8,457 nt of DNA. It comes from Akkermansia sp. (GTDB lineage Bacteria > Verrucomicrobiota > Verrucomicrobiia > Verrucomicrobiales > Akkermansiaceae). The notes beneath the pieces were generated by a model. That model was not told the DNA's origin and ran no database searches. It saw only the letters and a list, made by a program, of their open reading frames with translations. A program made the position numbers and the translations under genes. Shown one piece after another: positions 6,629 through 8,457 of this stretch. Location of the stretch: contig JAFNWZ010000332.1 in assembly GCA_017379255.1 (NCBI GenBank), forward strand, positions 1 through 8,457, given 5' to 3'. Each line of letters opens with the position of its first letter. Within the stretch, counting starts at the first letter, position 1.

Positions 6629-8068
6629 ATGATGGGCTTTTTTGTTTTTATTCTCTGTGTATTTCTGCTCATAGCGGGATATGTGGTGTATGGGCGATTC
6701 GTGGAGCGTGTGTATGGCGGCAACCAGCAGCTGGAGATGCCCTGCGTGCAGAATCCTGATGGAGTGGATTATGCTCCTTTGCCCACCTGGAGAGTTTTTC
6801 TCATTCAGCTGCTGAATATTGCCGGTCTGGGCCCGGTGGTGGGGGCTGTGTCCGGGTGCCTGTTCGGGCCGGTAGCCTTACTGTGGATTGTGCTGGGGTG
6901 TATTCTGGCCGGCGCCATGCATGATTTTCTGGCTGCCCTGATGAGCGCTGAGCGTAACGGTCAGAATCTGCCGGAACAGGTAGGTGAAAATCTGGGCGGA
7001 GTTGCCCGGTATGTGATGCGTTTTGTCTGCATCTTCCTGCTGCTGATGGTGGGTGTGGTGTTTACTCTGCTGCCTGCGGGCATGTTGCAGAGTATCTTTG
7101 GCGGAGCGGGGGTGATGTTCTGGGGCTGTGTGATTCTGGGGTATTATTTCCTGGCAACCATCCTGCCGATTCAGGCTCTCATTGGTCGTATTTATCCCTT
7201 TTTCGGCGCCCTGTTTCTGTTCATGGCAGCAGGGTTGGCCGTCATGCTCCCGTTGAGCGGGTATGAGGTGCTGCCCAATCTGGATTTGCTGACGAACGGG
7301 CATCCGAAGGGAGTCAGCGTGTGGCCTATGCTGTTCGTTACCATTGCGTGCGGGGCTATATCCGGGTTCCACGCCACGCAGAGCCCCATGATGGTGCGTT
7401 GCCTGCCGAAACGCAGCAACATGCGGCGTGTGTTTTATGGAGCCATGGTCGTGGAGGGCCTGGTTGCCTTGATCTGGGCTGTGGTGGGGCTCTCCCTGCG
7501 CGATGTCCTGCTGGACGGGGGGCAGACCATGGCCCAGCTCACCCTGGACAATCCCTCTGCTGCGGTCTATGCCGCATGCCGTGAGCTTTTAGGCGAGCAG
7601 GGCGGGCGTCTTGCGGTGCTGGGGGTTGTGGTGCTGGCTATTACCAGTGGAGATACCGCCATGCGCAGTTGCCGTCTCATACTGGCGGATGTGGTGCATG
7701 TTTCCCAGAAGTCGCTTTTGAATCGGCTGGCTCTGGCGATTCCTCTGTTCGGCATCGTTATCTATGTTTCGCAGATTGATTTCAGTGTAGTCTGGCGCTA
7801 CTTCGGCTGGGGAAACCAGTTGCTGGCATGTTTTACGCTGTGGAGCATCAGTGTGTGCCTGCGCAAACGCGCCAGACTCTGGCTTGTTTCTGCGCTCCCG
7901 GCTGTGTTCATGACCTGCATGTGCACCTGCTTCCTGTTCTATGCGCCGGAGTGCGGAATCAATCTCCCGCTGGGGGGGGCTACCGGTATCGGCGCCGTGG
8001 TTTCCGGCATCTGCCTGCTGGCTTTCCTTCACCGTGTGCGCCGGCAGCCTGAGAATGGGCAGGAATAA
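6629..8068 (+). CDS. cstA: CstA-family transporter (short form)
   Basis: This is an inner-membrane carrier of the carbon-starvation CstA family; characterised members take up peptides or pyruvate. The 479-residue protein is hydrophobic throughout with many TM helices. Family motifs in order: GVDYAPLP (45-52), QLLNIAGLGPVVGAV (60-74), GAMHDF (95-100), GFHATQSPMMVRCLP (246-260), TSGDTAMRSCRLILAD (339-354) and WRYFGWGNQLLA (389-400). E. coli CstA is about 700 residues; this matches the short ~480-residue type that lacks the extra C-terminal helices. The substrate cannot be told from sequence. Two ATGs (6629, 6632) are possible starts and neither has a Shine-Dalgarno site. A run of eight G at 7972-7979 lies near the 3' end, in frame. 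A hairpin separates it from the upstream operon and a fresh promoter follows it, so it is probably transcribed alone. Confidence 0.93.
   Translation: MMGFFVFILCVFLLIAGYVVYGRFVERVYGGNQQLEMPCVQNPDGVDYAPLPTWRVFLIQLLNIAGLGPVVGAVSGCLFGPVALLWIVLGCILAGAMHDFLAALMSAERNGQNLPEQVGENLGGVARYVMRFVCIFLLLMVGVVFTLLPAGMLQSIFGGAGVMFWGCVILGYYFLATILPIQALIGRIYPFFGALFLFMAAGLAVMLPLSGYEVLPNLDLLTNGHPKGVSVWPMLFVTIACGAISGFHATQSPMMVRCLPKRSNMRRVFYGAMVVEGLVALIWAVVGLSLRDVLLDGGQTMAQLTLDNPSAAVYAACRELLGEQGGRLAVLGVVVLAITSGDTAMRSCRLILADVVHVSQKSLLNRLALAIPLFGIVIYVSQIDFSVVWRYFGWGNQLLACFTLWSISVCLRKRARLWLVSALPAVFMTCMCTCFLFYAPECGINLPLGGATGIGAVVSGICLLAFLHRVRRQPENGQE
7972..7979 (+). repeat. Run of eight G within cstA
   Basis: Eight consecutive G bases encode part of L-G-G-A (residues 448-451 of CstA). 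A one-base slip would replace the last ~30 residues, including the final TM helix. It is the longest G run I noticed in the window. Eight is at the lower edge of tracts known to vary. Confidence 0.6.
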
Positions 8069-8079
8069 GTATTTGCCGC

Positions 8080-8108
8080 TTGCTAATTCGCATCACTTCT
8101 GCTATAGT
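8080..8108 (+). promoter_or_regulatory. Sigma70-type promoter, TTGCTA-17-TATAGT
   Basis: The -35 element TTGCTA (8080-8085) and the -10 element TATAGT (8103-8108) have exact 17-bp spacing, in the 56-bp gap after cstA. The expected start near 8115 leaves a leader of roughly 10 nt before ATG 8125, with no Shine-Dalgarno sequence (TGTAAAAAACATG). It is nearly a copy of the promoter at 1295-1323. Confidence 0.65.
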
Positions 8109-8124
8109 TTCTGTTGTAAAAAAC

Positions 8125-8457
8125 ATGGCGGACCTTGATGATTTCCAGAACGAGCGAAAGGCAGCGGCAGAGCGTCGTCGCCGGAGGCGGGCTGCCAAAG
8201 AACGGCTGGTGCTATACCGCAATATAGGCAGCTGGTGGAAGCGTATGCTTGTGCGGGCGGCCATTGTTCTGGGTGTCTGTGTGCTCACCATGTCTGTGCT
8301 GGGGTATGCTTTGTTCACCTCCGTAACGGCTAAGTACCAGAAGTGGGCAGAGGAGTTCAATCTCGAGGATATCAACAATCTGGATCATCCCTGTATCATC
8401 TTTGACCGCGAGGGCCAGGAAATCGGGCGTATTTATGATGAGAACCGGAGCTACGTC
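8125..8457 (+). CDS. Class A penicillin-binding protein, N-terminal part (3' end outside window)
   Basis: This would be a bifunctional peptidoglycan synthase with glycosyltransferase (GT51) and transpeptidase domains; only the first 111 residues are visible and the frame runs open off the window end. Seen: an Arg-rich cytoplasmic N-terminus (RRRRRRAAKER, 17-27), one TM anchor (about 42-66), and then the typical PBP1A-like lead-in to the GT51 domain, CIIFDREGQEIGRIYDENRSYV (90-111), which corresponds to the family pattern S-x-hydrophobic-(Y/F)-D-x-x-G ... E-x-R. The GT51 catalytic Glu and the SxxK serine lie beyond the window, so the subclass (1A versus others) cannot be settled. ATG 8125 lies about 10 nt after the predicted transcript start of the promoter at 8080-8108. 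Confidence 0.85.
   Translation, partial: MADLDDFQNERKAAAERRRRRRAAKERLVLYRNIGSWWKRMLVRAAIVLGVCVLTMSVLGYALFTSVTAKYQKWAEEFNLEDINNLDHPCIIFDREGQEIGRIYDENRSYV

Noticed and set aside
7321..7584. Alternative + strand frame inside cstA
   Set aside because: It overlaps conserved CstA motifs in another frame and has no features of its own.

Overview
The window (8457 bp, moderately GC-rich, densely coding, every supported gene on the + strand) looks like chromosomal DNA of a Gram-negative bacterium of the Verrucomicrobiota, probably Akkermansia-like. This assignment is an inference. It rests on the style of the envelope proteins (acidic linkers, a discoidin-like C-terminus, Ser/Gly tails), the near absence of Shine-Dalgarno sites, a short-type CstA and a shortened HemA. 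No rRNA or other decisive marker is present. I see no tRNA or rRNA genes, IS elements, CRISPR arrays or phage genes.

Layout: (1) positions 1-582 hold the 3' part of hemA (glutamyl-tRNA reductase), which ends unusually soon after the NADP-binding domain. (2) 664-1230 encodes a single-pass membrane protein of unknown function with the build of an anti-sigma factor. (3) 1333-6543 holds three consecutive envelope genes: a zinc-ribbon, three-TM, HEAT-like protein; a large membrane-anchored transglutaminase-fold protein with a C-terminal discoidin-like sandwich; and a secreted thioredoxin-fold protein that has lost its CXXC. They are separated by only 34 and 14 bp and are followed by a terminator-like hairpin, so they probably form one operon. 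(4) 6629-8068 encodes a short CstA-family transporter. (5) 8125 to the window end encodes the N-terminus of a class A penicillin-binding protein.

Two very similar promoters (TTGCNN, 17 bp, TATAGT) lie directly in front of the zinc-ribbon gene and the penicillin-binding protein gene. They would place the transcript start at or about 10 nt from the start codon, giving leaderless or near-leaderless mRNAs. The three-gene envelope cluster is the most novel part of the window. Its members have recognisable folds but altered or degenerate active sites, and no function that I can name. hemA, cstA and the penicillin-binding protein are ordinary housekeeping genes.
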